This document shows, piece by piece, positions 17,354 to 25,612 of a stretch of 64,000 nt of DNA (its first letter is position 1; every line of letters begins with the position of its first letter). The stretch lies in NCBI GenBank assembly GCA_023436885.1, contig JAEZHI010000038.1, positions 1-64,000 on the forward strand, written 5' to 3'. Under the pieces are notes generated by a model. The model saw only the letters and a program-made list of their open reading frames with translations, was not told where the DNA came from and made no database searches. Made by a program: the position numbers and the translations under genes. Source of the DNA: Pseudomonadota bacterium. Its GTDB lineage: Bacteria > Pseudomonadota > Alphaproteobacteria > Rhizobiales > Pleomorphomonadaceae.

Positions 17354-17443
17354 TGGCGGAGAGGGAGGGATTTGAACCCCCGATACCCTTGCGAGTATGC
17401 CGCATTTCGAGTGCGGTGCAATCGACCACTCTGCCACCTCTCC
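17354..17443 (-). tRNA. tRNA-Ser (anticodon CGA)
   Basis: A 90-nt class II tRNA on the minus strand. The acceptor stem pairs GGAGAGG with CCTCTCC, followed by G and an encoded CCA. The anticodon arm has the loop CTCGAAA giving anticodon CGA (reads UCG). A long variable arm and a T-loop with GGTTCAAATC are present, as expected for serine. It lies upstream of and in the same orientation as the LysR gene, about 120 bp away. Confidence 0.95.
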
Positions 17444-17753
17444 GCGGTGCTTTTTAGGATGTGATCCCGGTCGAAAGCGGCGCGGACCATAACCGCGAGA
17501 AATGCCTCTGGCAAGAGGGGCAAAAGCCTATCGGAACGGTTTTTTGACCGCCGCCAACACCTAATCCGAAACCATTCGCCAGGCAGCGAGTGGAAAGTGT
17601 CCTTCATCGTTGACCGGAAGAGGCTTTCCGTGTAGGGAAAACGCGGCTTAATGGGAGCCCGGCTAATTTGTCCGGGTTTTTTGTTTTGCTGAACAGTCGC
17701 GCGCAACCAATGCGGCGCGGCCAAAAACCATCTGAAGAAGGACTGGCACGACC
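17444..17753. other. Intergenic region between tRNA-Ser and rplU
   Basis: About 310 bp without a protein gene. It contains the divergent promoters of tRNA-Ser and of rplU-rpmA and, at 17656-17687, a plus-strand terminator in the rplU leader. A TTGACC near 17610 could be a -35 element for rplU, but no clear -10 was seen. Confidence 0.6.
17656..17687 (+). terminator. Rho-independent terminator in the rplU leader (candidate attenuator)
   Basis: CCCGG at 17658-17662 pairs with CCGGG at 17672-17676, extended by AG/TT on the outside, and is followed by TTTTTTGTTTT. No plus-strand gene precedes it for more than a kilobase, so it can act only on a short leader transcript 67 bp before rplU. An alternative pairing, GGCT at 17645-17648 with AGCC at 17656-17659, would compete with the terminator stem. 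Confidence 0.6.
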
Positions 17754-18068
17754 ATGTTCGCAGTAATCAAGACCGGCGGCAAGCAGTACAAGGTTGCCGT
17801 TGATGACGTGTTCGACATCGAGAAGATCGAGCTTGAGGACGGCGCTGCCGTCACCTTCGACGAAGTGCTGGCTGTTGGCTCCGACGCTGGCGTGACCGTT
17901 GGCGCCCCCACCGTTGCTGGCGCCACCGTCGTCGCCGAGGTGGTCGAGCAGACCCGCGGTCCCAAGGTGATCTCCTTCAAGAAGCGCCGCCGCCAGAACT
18001 CCAAGCGCAAGCGCGGCCATCGGCAGCTGCTGACCACGGTGAAGATCACCGCGATCAACGCCGCCTGA
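17754..18068 (+). CDS. rplU: 50S ribosomal protein L21
   Basis: A 104-residue protein matching L21 throughout: MFAVIKTGGKQYKV at the N-terminus and the basic KKRRRQNSKRKRGHRQ near the C-terminus that binds 23S rRNA. Usual family length. AAGAAGGA lies upstream of the ATG. First gene of the conserved rplU-rpmA pair; the leader carries a possible attenuator. Confidence 0.98.
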   Translation: MFAVIKTGGKQYKVAVDDVFDIEKIELEDGAAVTFDEVLAVGSDAGVTVGAPTVAGATVVAEVVEQTRGPKVISFKKRRRQNSKRKRGHRQLLTTVKITAINAA

Positions 18069-18180
18069 CGAAATTCCTTTCCGACAGACTGCTGCCGGAA
18101 CCTGACCCGATAACCGTCCATAAAGGTGTTGAGCGCCGCACCGCTCCGCCACCGGACGATACGACAGACTGGAGACTGAA

Positions 18181-18450
18181 ATGGCTCACAAAAAAGCAGG
18201 CGGCTCGTCCCGCAACGGTCGCGATACCGCTGGCCGACGCCTCGGCGTGAAGAAGTTCGGCGGCGAAGCCGTCATCCCAGGCAACATCATTATCCGTCAG
18301 CGCGGCACCCAATGGCACCCGGGCGCCAACGTTGGCATCGGCGTCGATCATACGATCTTCGCCCTCACGGAAGGCAATGTGTCTTTCGCCACCAAGAGCA
18401 ACGGCCGAGTCTACGTTTCGGTCGTTCCGACGACGGCGGCAGCTGAGTAA
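18181..18450 (+). CDS. rpmA: 50S ribosomal protein L27
   Basis: An 89-residue L27. The N-terminus MAHKKAGGSSRNGRD, which reaches the peptidyl-transferase centre, needs no processing extension, unlike in Firmicutes. It follows rplU by 112 bp and is followed by a strong terminator, so rplU-rpmA is a closed transcription unit. Confidence 0.98.
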   Translation: MAHKKAGGSSRNGRDTAGRRLGVKKFGGEAVIPGNIIIRQRGTQWHPGANVGIGVDHTIFALTEGNVSFATKSNGRVYVSVVPTTAAAE

Positions 18451-18524
18451 GCCGGATGGAGCTGAAGCGGCCCGCCGGCGTCCCACGGACCCGGACGGAC
18501 CGCGATCCAAGCGCGCGATGTGAC

Positions 18525-18550
18525 AGGGGAAGTGGGGCGCCACTTCCCCT
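18525..18550 (+). terminator. Terminator after rpmA
   Basis: A perfect 11-bp stem (AGGGGAAGTGG / CCACTTCCCCT) closed by a GGCG tetraloop and followed by the T-rich GATTTCATTT, about 75 bp after the rpmA stop and before the next gene. Confidence 0.8.
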
Positions 18551-18579
18551 GATTTCATTTGGAGCGCTAGGAGAGCCCC

Positions 18580-19275
18580 ATGTCAGAGCTGAGCGAGACC
18601 GACGAACCTGACAGTCCCTGCGGCTGGCCGTTGATGGCAGCCGTGAGACCCGCCATTGAGACCAGGCGCCTCGTGCTGAGGCCTCCGGTCGACGATGATG
18701 CGGAAACCATCGCACGACTGGCAAACTCGGCAGCCGTAGCTCGCAATCTCATCGGGATGCCGCATCCCTATCGCATCGAACACGCGCGAGCCTGGCTCGC
18801 CGAGCCAGTCGATCCGAGAGGACAGCGCCATCTCGTTTGCCGCAAGGGCTTTGATGCGGCGCCGACGCCGATCGGCATCGTCACGCTCGACATGCGGGGC
18901 CGGGCTGGGCCGGGTTGGCTCGGCTGCTGGCTAGGCGAGCGCCATTGGGGACAGGGCTTTGCAACGGAAGCCTGTCATGCGGCAATTGATTATGCCTTTC
19001 TTCACCAGCGGCATGAGAGATTACTGTTCGCTTGCCGGGTTACCAACCCGACAGGGCGTCGGGTGATCGAGAAATGCGGTTTCCAGATGGTCGCACAGGA
19101 GCTGGCCTCGGTGGTCGGCAACGGGGCGGCTGTTGCAATCGATCGGTTCCGCATAGATCGCAGCACCTGGGAGAGTATCAGGGCCTGGGAGCCATTGCGC
19201 GTCCACGACCATGAGGCCGGCGAGGCAACATGGAATGAGCGCACAAAGCTTTCGGCTCCGGTGGAGCAGATTTGA
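18580..19275 (+). CDS. GNAT-family N-acetyltransferase (RimJ/RimL-like)
   Basis: A 231-residue acetyltransferase. The RimJ/RimL signature is visible as IETRRLVLRPPVDDDAE near residue 26, GCWLGERHWGQGFATEACHA in the acetyl-CoA binding region, and VTNPTGRRVIEKCGF near the end. It is the first of two tandem GNAT genes that sit between rpmA and obgE in many Hyphomicrobiales. The acceptor (protein N-terminus or small molecule) is unknown. Confidence 0.85.
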   Translation: MSELSETDEPDSPCGWPLMAAVRPAIETRRLVLRPPVDDDAETIARLANSAAVARNLIGMPHPYRIEHARAWLAEPVDPRGQRHLVCRKGFDAAPTPIGIVTLDMRGRAGPGWLGCWLGERHWGQGFATEACHAAIDYAFLHQRHERLLFACRVTNPTGRRVIEKCGFQMVAQELASVVGNGAAVAIDRFRIDRSTWESIRAWEPLRVHDHEAGEATWNERTKLSAPVEQI

Positions 19276-19419
19276 ACGGATGCGGCGGCACTTGTCGCCG
19301 CTCGGACGCCAAATTCTCCACTGAAAGCGTGAGTACTAGTGGTCCGCTTCCTACATTCAGAACCGACGAATTAGTCGGGTTTGAGAGGAATTGCGGGCCT
19401 CTAGAGAGGTGAGTACGGA

Positions 19420-20022
19420 ATGAAGTTGCTTTCCGGTGCCTTTGGTTCGTGGCGTCCTCGCGCGGCTCTCTCCCCGCGCATCGAGACTGGCCGCCTTGTT
19501 CTGAGGCAACTCGAACCCATCGATGCCTATGCCGTCGCTGCCTACCTCGGAGATATCGAGGTAGCGCGCTGGCTCGTCCGTGTGCCTCACCCTTTTACCG
19601 TGGACGACGCAACGGATTTCATCAGTCAATGCTGCGCCACAGCGAGCCTCGGTACCGCCGCGACGCTTGGCATGGTGATCCGCGGCGACGATAGAGCGAT
19701 CGTCCGGGGCATCGTGGCACTGCACAGTCTGGACACGCGCCCAGAGATCGGCTTCTGGCTCGGGCGCCCGTTCTGGGGCCAGGGGCTGATGAGCGAAGCG
19801 GTGGACGCCACGCTGGCCTGGGCCTACGCCAGCCTCGACGTCGATGACATTGCTGCGGGCGCTTTTTATGGAAATGTGGCGTCTCTGGCCATTCAAGCGC
19901 GCCAGGGTTTTGAAGTGGTCGGCATGAGCCGCCGTCCCTCGCTGATCGAAGAGCGGCTCCTTGATCACGTCGATACGCGTCTCACGCGATCACGCCATGC
20001 GGCTCGACCGTGGCGACCGTGA
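19420..20022 (+). CDS. GNAT-family N-acetyltransferase (RimJ/RimL-like)
   Basis: A 200-residue paralogue-like neighbour of the preceding gene: IETGRLVLRQLEPIDAYA at the N-terminus and IGFWLGRPFWGQGLMSEAVD for acetyl-CoA binding. Similarity of the two signature regions suggests an old tandem duplication. Its end lies about 170 bp before obgE. Substrate unknown. Confidence 0.85.
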   Translation: MKLLSGAFGSWRPRAALSPRIETGRLVLRQLEPIDAYAVAAYLGDIEVARWLVRVPHPFTVDDATDFISQCCATASLGTAATLGMVIRGDDRAIVRGIVALHSLDTRPEIGFWLGRPFWGQGLMSEAVDATLAWAYASLDVDDIAAGAFYGNVASLAIQARQGFEVVGMSRRPSLIEERLLDHVDTRLTRSRHAARPWRP

Positions 20023-20189
20023 TTCTCAGCTTGGCCTAATCCCAAAAATCCGTTCATTTTCGGCGCGCGATGCTCTAAAGGGCAAGCTGCGGTCCGCATG
20101 AGAACAGCGGGCGGCGCGGCCGCCATCCCGAGTCCAAGGCAGCCGGCAGCGCAAAGCGCGGCCCAGGTCGCCATTCCAGGAAAGCTCCG

Positions 20190-21281
20190 ATGAAATTCCT
20201 CGATCAAGCCAAGGTCTACGTCCGATCCGGCGATGGCGGTGCCGGTGCCGTGTCGTTCAGGCGAGAAAAGTTCATCGAGTTCGGAGGTCCCGACGGTGGC
20301 GACGGCGGCCGTGGCGGCGATGTATGGGCTGAGTGCGTCGGCGGCCTCAACACGCTGATCGACTACCGCTACCAACAACACTTCAAGGCAAAGACCGGTG
20401 GTCACGGCATGGGCCGCGACCGTCATGGTGCCAAAGGTGGCGACATCGTGCTGAAGGTGCCGGTCGGCACCCAGATCATTGAAGAAGATGGCGAGACGCT
20501 TCTCGCCGACATGGTCGAGATCGGCCAGCGTGTCCTGATCGCCAAGGGCGGCAACGGCGGCTTCGGCAACGCCTATTTCAAGACCTCGACCAATCAGGCC
20601 CCGCGTCGCGCCAACCCGGGCCTTCCCGGCGAGGAAAAGTGGCTGTGGTTGCGCCTGAAGCTGATCGCCGATGCAGGCCTCGTCGGACTGCCGAATGCAG
20701 GCAAATCCACGTTCCTTGCCCGCACGACGGCCGCCAAGCCCAAGATTGCCGATTACCCCTTCACGACACTGCATCCAGGACTGGGTGTCGTCCGCATTGA
20801 TGCCCGCGAGTTCGTGCTGGCCGATATTCCGGGCCTGATCGAGGGCGCCCACGAAGGCGTCGGCCTCGGCGATCGCTTCCTGGGTCACGTCGAGCGTTGC
20901 GGCGTCCTGCTGCACCTCGTAGACGCCAGCCAGGAGGACGTGGTCGGTGCATGGCGCACGGTACGAGCCGAGCTTGACGCCTATGACGAGGCTCTTGGTG
21001 CAAAACCGGAAATCGTTGCGCTGTCCAAGTGCGAGTTGGTGCCCGAGGACGAGCTCGCCGCCAAGGCCAAGAAGCTGAAGCGGGCGGCCAAGGCGACGCC
21101 GATTCTCCTCTCTGCCATTACCGGCACGGGCGTTGAAGCCGTGCTGCGTGCCATGGCGACTGCCGTCGAAGCCAGTCGGGCTGAAAATGATGAATCGCGA
21201 GCCGCCACTGCCACACGTATTTGGCAGCCCATCTACCGCGAAAGCGACGACGACAGAGACGACGATGATGACGACTATTGA
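20190..21281 (+). CDS. obgE: GTPase ObgE/CgtA
   Basis: A 363-residue Obg GTPase in ribosome (50S) assembly and growth control. The glycine-rich OBG domain occupies about residues 1-160 (GDGGAGAVSFRREKF, GGPDGGDGGRGGDV). The G domain follows, with G1 GLPNAGKSTF and G3 DIPGLIEGAHEG. The tail is short and acidic (ESDDDRDDDDDDY). The proB start overlaps its end. No C-terminal TGS-like domain is present, as usual for alphaproteobacteria. Confidence 0.97.
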   Translation: MKFLDQAKVYVRSGDGGAGAVSFRREKFIEFGGPDGGDGGRGGDVWAECVGGLNTLIDYRYQQHFKAKTGGHGMGRDRHGAKGGDIVLKVPVGTQIIEEDGETLLADMVEIGQRVLIAKGGNGGFGNAYFKTSTNQAPRRANPGLPGEEKWLWLRLKLIADAGLVGLPNAGKSTFLARTTAAKPKIADYPFTTLHPGLGVVRIDAREFVLADIPGLIEGAHEGVGLGDRFLGHVERCGVLLHLVDASQEDVVGAWRTVRAELDAYDEALGAKPEIVALSKCELVPEDELAAKAKKLKRAAKATPILLSAITGTGVEAVLRAMATAVEASRAENDESRAATATRIWQPIYRESDDDRDDDDDDY

Positions 21282-22416
21282 AGCTTTCACCGGTCCCCTG
21301 TCGGGCTATCGCCACGTGGTCATCAAGATCGGTTCGGCGCTTCTGGTCGAGGGACGCTCAGGAACGCTTAAGCGCGGCTGGATGGAAAGCGTTGCCACCG
21401 ATGTGGCGCGATTGAGGGCAAGCGGCGCGGACGTGCTGCTGGTCTCGTCCGGAGCCATTGCCATGGGTCGCGGCGTTCTGAAACTGCCGAAAGGCAAGCT
21501 GAAGCTCGAGGATAGCCAGGCGGCAGCAGCCGTTGGGCAGATCGCCCTTGCGAAGGCCTGGGCCGAAGTCCTCGGCGATCACGGCATCACTGCGGGGCAG
21601 ATTCTTCTCACGCTCGGCGACACCGAAGAGCGCCGCCGATATCTCAATGGTCGCGCGACCATCGGCAAGCTGTTGAAGCTCGGTGCCGTGCCGGTCATCA
21701 ACGAAAACGACACCGTGGCAACGACCGAGATCCGCTACGGCGACAACGACCGGCTCGCCGCCCGCGTGGCTGCCATGATGGGTGCGGACCTCCTGGTTCT
21801 GCTTTCGGACATCGACGGCCTTTATACGGCCCCCCCGCAATCTGATCCCAATGCCACATTGATCCCGGTGATCGACCGCATCACGCCTGAAATCGAGGCG
21901 ATGGCCGGCGGCGCGGCGTCAGAACTGTCGCGCGGCGGCATGAAGACCAAGATCGATGCCGGCAAGATTGCCACCGTCGCCGGCACCGCGATGATTATCG
22001 CTTCGGGCAAGGTGACCGCGCCGCTCTCGCGCATTGATGCCGGTGGGCCTCATTCCCTGTTCCGCGCCGAGGCCAACCCCGTCACCGCCCGCAAGGCCTG
22101 GATCGCCGGCCACATCGAAGCGCCCGGTGTCCTGACCATCGATGCCGGTGCTGTGAAAGCCCTGAAACAGGGACGTAGCCTGCTGCCACCGGGCGTCACG
22201 CGGGTCGATGGAGATTTCCATCGCGGCGACACGGTGATCGTCGTGGATGAGGCCGGCGCAGAACTGGCCCGTGGCCTCGTCGCCTACGATGCCGTCGATG
22301 CACGCCGCATCCGCGGACAGAATTCTGCGGTGATCGAGAGTATTCTGGGAGCGCCAGGCCGCACCGAAATGATCCACCGCGATGACCTCGTTCTGAAGGG
22401 CGACCTCGGAGACTGA
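21268..22416 (+). CDS. proB: Glutamate 5-kinase
   Basis: A 382-residue proline-pathway kinase that phosphorylates glutamate. The amino-acid-kinase domain begins HVVIKIGSALLVEGRSG and includes SSGAIAMGRG and INENDTVATTEIRYGDND. A C-terminal PUA domain follows (about residues 290-380). The ATG at 21268 (or the adjacent one at 21265) overlaps obgE by 14-17 bp. Earlier in-frame codons lie entirely inside obgE and show no family similarity. ProA downstream is 2 bp away. Confidence 0.96.
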   Translation: MTTIEAFTGPLSGYRHVVIKIGSALLVEGRSGTLKRGWMESVATDVARLRASGADVLLVSSGAIAMGRGVLKLPKGKLKLEDSQAAAAVGQIALAKAWAEVLGDHGITAGQILLTLGDTEERRRYLNGRATIGKLLKLGAVPVINENDTVATTEIRYGDNDRLAARVAAMMGADLLVLLSDIDGLYTAPPQSDPNATLIPVIDRITPEIEAMAGGAASELSRGGMKTKIDAGKIATVAGTAMIIASGKVTAPLSRIDAGGPHSLFRAEANPVTARKAWIAGHIEAPGVLTIDAGAVKALKQGRSLLPPGVTRVDGDFHRGDTVIVVDEAGAELARGLVAYDAVDARRIRGQNSAVIESILGAPGRTEMIHRDDLVLKGDLGD

Positions 22417-22418
22417 CC

Positions 22419-23696
22419 ATGACCGCATTGACCGACGTTTCCGTTCACGACCTGATGGCCGACGTGGGCCGGCGCGCCCGCATTGCGGCCCGCCGCCTCG
22501 CCCGCGCTTCCACGCGAGAAAAAGTGGAAGCTCTCGCGGCCATGGCCAGAGAGGTCCGCGCCCGCCAGGCCGACATTCTCAAAGCCAACGCCATCGATGT
22601 TGCAGCGATGAAGGAAAATGGCGTCATCGCCTCATTTTTGGATCGCGGCACGCTCGATCCCAGCCGCGTCGAAGCCATTGCCAAGGCACTGGAAGAAATC
22701 GCTGCCCTACCCGATCCGGTCGGTCGCGTTCTTGCCGCCTGGACCCGGCCGAATGGTCTCGCCATCGAGCGGGTGGCAACACCGCTTGGCGTCATCGGCA
22801 TCATTTTCGAAAGCCGCCCCAACGTCACGGCCGACGCCGGCGCTTTATGTCTGATGGCTGGAAACGCCGCAATTCTGCGCTGCGGCTCCGATTCGCTTCG
22901 CTCGTCCCAGGCAATCCTGACCGCACTAGCCGCCGGCCTTAAAGCCGCTGGTTTGCCCGAGGATGCCATCCAGCTGGTGCCGATCAAGGATCGCGCCGCG
23001 GTCGGCGAAATGTTGACGGGGCTCAACGGATCGATTGACGTCATCGTCCCGCGCGGCGGCAAGAGCCTCGTTGCCCGTGTGCAAGCCGAGGCGCGTGTCC
23101 CGGTATTCGCCCATCTCGAGGGCCTTTGCCACATCTATATCGACAAGGCGGCCGATCTCGACATGGCCGTTAATGTCACCGTCAATGCAAAACTGAGACG
23201 CGTCGGTGTCTGCGGCTCCGCCGAGACACTGCTCGTTGATCGCGCGGTTGTCGAAACCCACCTGCTCCCCATCTTGACCGCGCTTCACGAACGCGGTTGC
23301 GAAATCAGGGCAACGGACGAAATTCGCGCCCGCTTTCCGGCGGCTGTACCCGTAACCGAAGCCGATTGGTCAACCGAATATCTGGCACCGATCATCTCGG
23401 TAAAACTGGTCGACGGTGTCGATGCGGCCATCGAACACATAGAAACCTATGGCTCGCACCATACGGAGAGCATCATCACGGCGGACGAGGCGACCGCTGC
23501 CCGCTTCCTGGCGAATGTCGACTCGGCCATCGTGCTGCACAATGCCTCCACGCAGTTTGCCGATGGCGGTGAGTTCGGCATGGGCGCTGAAATCGGCATC
23601 GCCACCGGCAAGATGCATGCGCGCGGTCCGGTCGGCGTCGAGCAATTGACGTCGTTCAAATACCGCGTGCGTGGGAACGGCCAGACGCGGCCATGA
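22419..23696 (+). CDS. proA: Gamma-glutamyl phosphate reductase
   Basis: A 425-residue aldehyde-dehydrogenase-fold enzyme reducing gamma-glutamyl phosphate to glutamate semialdehyde, the second proline step. Visible motifs are GIIFESRPNVTADAG (NADPH region), the catalytic cysteine in RRVGVCGSAETLLVD, and the C-terminal GVEQLTSFKY. It forms a tight operon with proB before it and nadD after it (ATGA overlap). Confidence 0.97.
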   Translation: MTALTDVSVHDLMADVGRRARIAARRLARASTREKVEALAAMAREVRARQADILKANAIDVAAMKENGVIASFLDRGTLDPSRVEAIAKALEEIAALPDPVGRVLAAWTRPNGLAIERVATPLGVIGIIFESRPNVTADAGALCLMAGNAAILRCGSDSLRSSQAILTALAAGLKAAGLPEDAIQLVPIKDRAAVGEMLTGLNGSIDVIVPRGGKSLVARVQAEARVPVFAHLEGLCHIYIDKAADLDMAVNVTVNAKLRRVGVCGSAETLLVDRAVVETHLLPILTALHERGCEIRATDEIRARFPAAVPVTEADWSTEYLAPIISVKLVDGVDAAIEHIETYGSHHTESIITADEATAARFLANVDSAIVLHNASTQFADGGEFGMGAEIGIATGKMHARGPVGVEQLTSFKYRVRGNGQTRP

Positions 23697-24298
23697 CACC
23701 TCCTCGCCTCCCCGCCACGTTCCCTGGCATGCACGTTGGCCTCTACGGCGGTTCCTTCAACCCGCCGCACAGAGGCCACGCGCACGTGGCGCGTCTGGCC
23801 TTCCAGCGCCTTGGACTTGACCGCATTTGGTGGCTGGTCAGCCCAGGCAACCCGCTGAAATCGGCGGATGGTCTGCCTGACGTTGATCAGCGATTGGCCG
23901 CGGTGCGAAAGATCGCCCGGCACCCGCGCGCTGTCGTAACCGATCTCGAAGCGCGTCTCCGCACCCGCTACACGGTCGATCTCGTTCGTCGGCTGAAGGC
24001 GCTGCGCCCCGGCGTTCGGTTCGTTCTGGTGATCGGGGCAGACAATTGGGCCACCTTTCACCGTTGGGGCGGCTGGCGGGAAATCGCGCAGACAATGCCG
24101 ATCGCCGTCATCGATCGGCCCGGTGCCACCTTCGCAGCGTTGAGCTCGCCTGCAGCCAGAAGATTCGCCAAGGAGCGAATCGCCGAGCCCGACGGACGTC
24201 GTTTGCCAGATCTCAGGCCGCCCGCCTGGATATTCATCGCCGGAGTCAAGGTTCCGCTGTCATCGACAGAAATTCGTCGCACCGGCAAAACGTCCTAG
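23693..24298 (+). CDS. nadD: Nicotinate-nucleotide adenylyltransferase
   Basis: A 201-residue nucleotidyltransferase converting nicotinate mononucleotide to deamido-NAD. GLYGGSFNPPHRGHAHVA holds the (H/T)xGH motif and VPLSSTEIRR is the ISSTxIR-type motif. The start overlaps the proA stop. Position before rsfS is conserved in this order. Confidence 0.95.
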   Translation: MTPPRLPATFPGMHVGLYGGSFNPPHRGHAHVARLAFQRLGLDRIWWLVSPGNPLKSADGLPDVDQRLAAVRKIARHPRAVVTDLEARLRTRYTVDLVRRLKALRPGVRFVLVIGADNWATFHRWGGWREIAQTMPIAVIDRPGATFAALSSPAARRFAKERIAEPDGRRLPDLRPPAWIFIAGVKVPLSSTEIRRTGKTS

Positions 24299-24415
24299 CC
24301 ATTGGTACCGGTCGATCTTGAAAACGTCACCATCAAGGTTCATCCTTTTATTCATCCGCTATTGCCGGTATGGGGCCGGTTGCTGCGGATAACTTCACGA
24401 GGTGCCCCCCTGAGC

Positions 24416-24835
24416 ATGCCTTTCACCGAGAGCGCCTACAGCGCCAACTCCTTTGCCGACGTCGCTGCATTCTCCGGCGATGTCACCCCCTCCCCGCGAT
24501 CCTTGCTCGACACGATTCTCGCCAGCCTTGACGATGCCAAGGCGGAGGAAATCGTTGATATCGACGTTGCCGCCAAGACACCGATCGCCGACCATATGGT
24601 GATCTGCACGGGCCGCTCCAGCCGCCACGTTGGCGCCATCGCCGATCACTTGATCAAGGACCTGAAGGATGCCGGCTTCGGTACCGCCGCTGTCGAGGGC
24701 CAGCCGGCCTGCGACTGGGTGTTGATCGATGCTGACTCGGTCATTGTTCATGTCTTCCGGCCGGAAGTACGCGAATTCTACCATTTAGAGAAGATGTGGG
24801 CGTCCGATCCGGCACCCCAGACCGGGCGTCGCTGA
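24416..24835 (+). CDS. rsfS: Ribosome silencing factor RsfS
   Basis: A 139-residue RsfS/YbeB/Iojap protein that binds L14 and blocks subunit joining under nutrient limitation. The core runs from LLDTILASLDDAKAEEIVDI to RPEVREFYHLEKMW. The ATG at 24416 is the best start: an in-frame TTG at 24302 would add 38 residues without family similarity. Usual neighbour of nadD and rlmH. Confidence 0.93.
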   Translation: MPFTESAYSANSFADVAAFSGDVTPSPRSLLDTILASLDDAKAEEIVDIDVAAKTPIADHMVICTGRSSRHVGAIADHLIKDLKDAGFGTAAVEGQPACDWVLIDADSVIVHVFRPEVREFYHLEKMWASDPAPQTGRR

Positions 24836-24967
24836 AGTACGTCGCGGACGCGTCTGGCTCAGGCGTATTGCACGTATCCAGTCAGGACCATCTCCGCTGG
24901 AAAGCTCGGGCTTCCTGGCCGGCTGATCCTGAGACAGTTCGGACGAGACTCTCTTGATCCCCGAAGT

Positions 24968-24986
24968 GCGGGGCCACTGGCCCCGC
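24968..24986 (+). terminator. GC-rich hairpin between rsfS and rlmH
   Basis: An 8-bp stem (GCGGGGCC / GGCCCCGC) with a 3-nt loop in the 186-bp gap. No U-run follows, so it may be only a weak pause or an mRNA-stabilising structure. Confidence 0.35.
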
Positions 24987-25021
24987 CGGTACGGCGTGTG
25001 CGCCCAAAAAGACTGAAGCGA

Positions 25022-25504
25022 ATGCGCATTGCCATCCATGCAGTTGGAAAACTCAAGGCAGGCCCCGAGCGGGAACTTGCCGAGCGTTACCTAGATCGCG
25101 CCGACAAGGCGGGACGTTCGATCGGCTTCTCCTCGGTCACCGCCCGGGAGATTGTCGAAAGCCGTGCCCGCGAAGCCCTGCAGCGCAAGGAAGAAGAGGC
25201 ACGAGAGCTTCTGTCTGACCTTCCGCCGGGCGCCTTGCTGATCGCGTTGGACGAGCGGGGTGATTCGCCAACCTCGGAACGATTCGCCGAGATGTTGGGC
25301 GAGGCGCGTGATCGTGGCACGCCGAACACCGTTCTGCTGATAGGCGGGCCGGATGGCCACGGACAGGAGCTCCTGTCGCGCGCCGGCCACCGTATTTCTT
25401 TTGGCAGACTGACGTGGCCGCATCAAATCGTCCGCATTCTTGCCGCAGAGCAGATCTATCGTGCCGTCACTATTCTGAGTGGCCATCCCTATCATCGCGC
25501 CTGA
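25022..25504 (+). CDS. rlmH: 23S rRNA (pseudouridine-1915 N3) methyltransferase
   Basis: A 160-residue SPOUT methyltransferase. The SAM-binding knot shows LLIGGPDGHG and the C-terminal signature LTWPHQIVRILAAEQIYRA is followed by HPYHR. It modifies pseudouridine 1915 in helix 69 of the assembled 70S ribosome. The ATG at 25022 (MRIAIHAVGKLK) matches the family N-terminus; eight more in-frame codons upstream do not. Confidence 0.96.
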   Translation: MRIAIHAVGKLKAGPERELAERYLDRADKAGRSIGFSSVTAREIVESRAREALQRKEEEARELLSDLPPGALLIALDERGDSPTSERFAEMLGEARDRGTPNTVLLIGGPDGHGQELLSRAGHRISFGRLTWPHQIVRILAAEQIYRAVTILSGHPYHRA

Positions 25505-25612
25505 TCCACCCTGACGTTTCGTATCCTCCAATCCTTGGTTGACGAAGCGTTAACGGAAAGACCGATAGGTTCGGCCGCTCGACCGCACAGATACCGGACA
25601 ACCTCATCGTCC

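Noticed and set aside
17354..17443. tRNA-Ser as an integration site for a mobile island
   Set aside because: No integrase, no direct repeat of the tRNA 3' end and no composition break were seen on either side.
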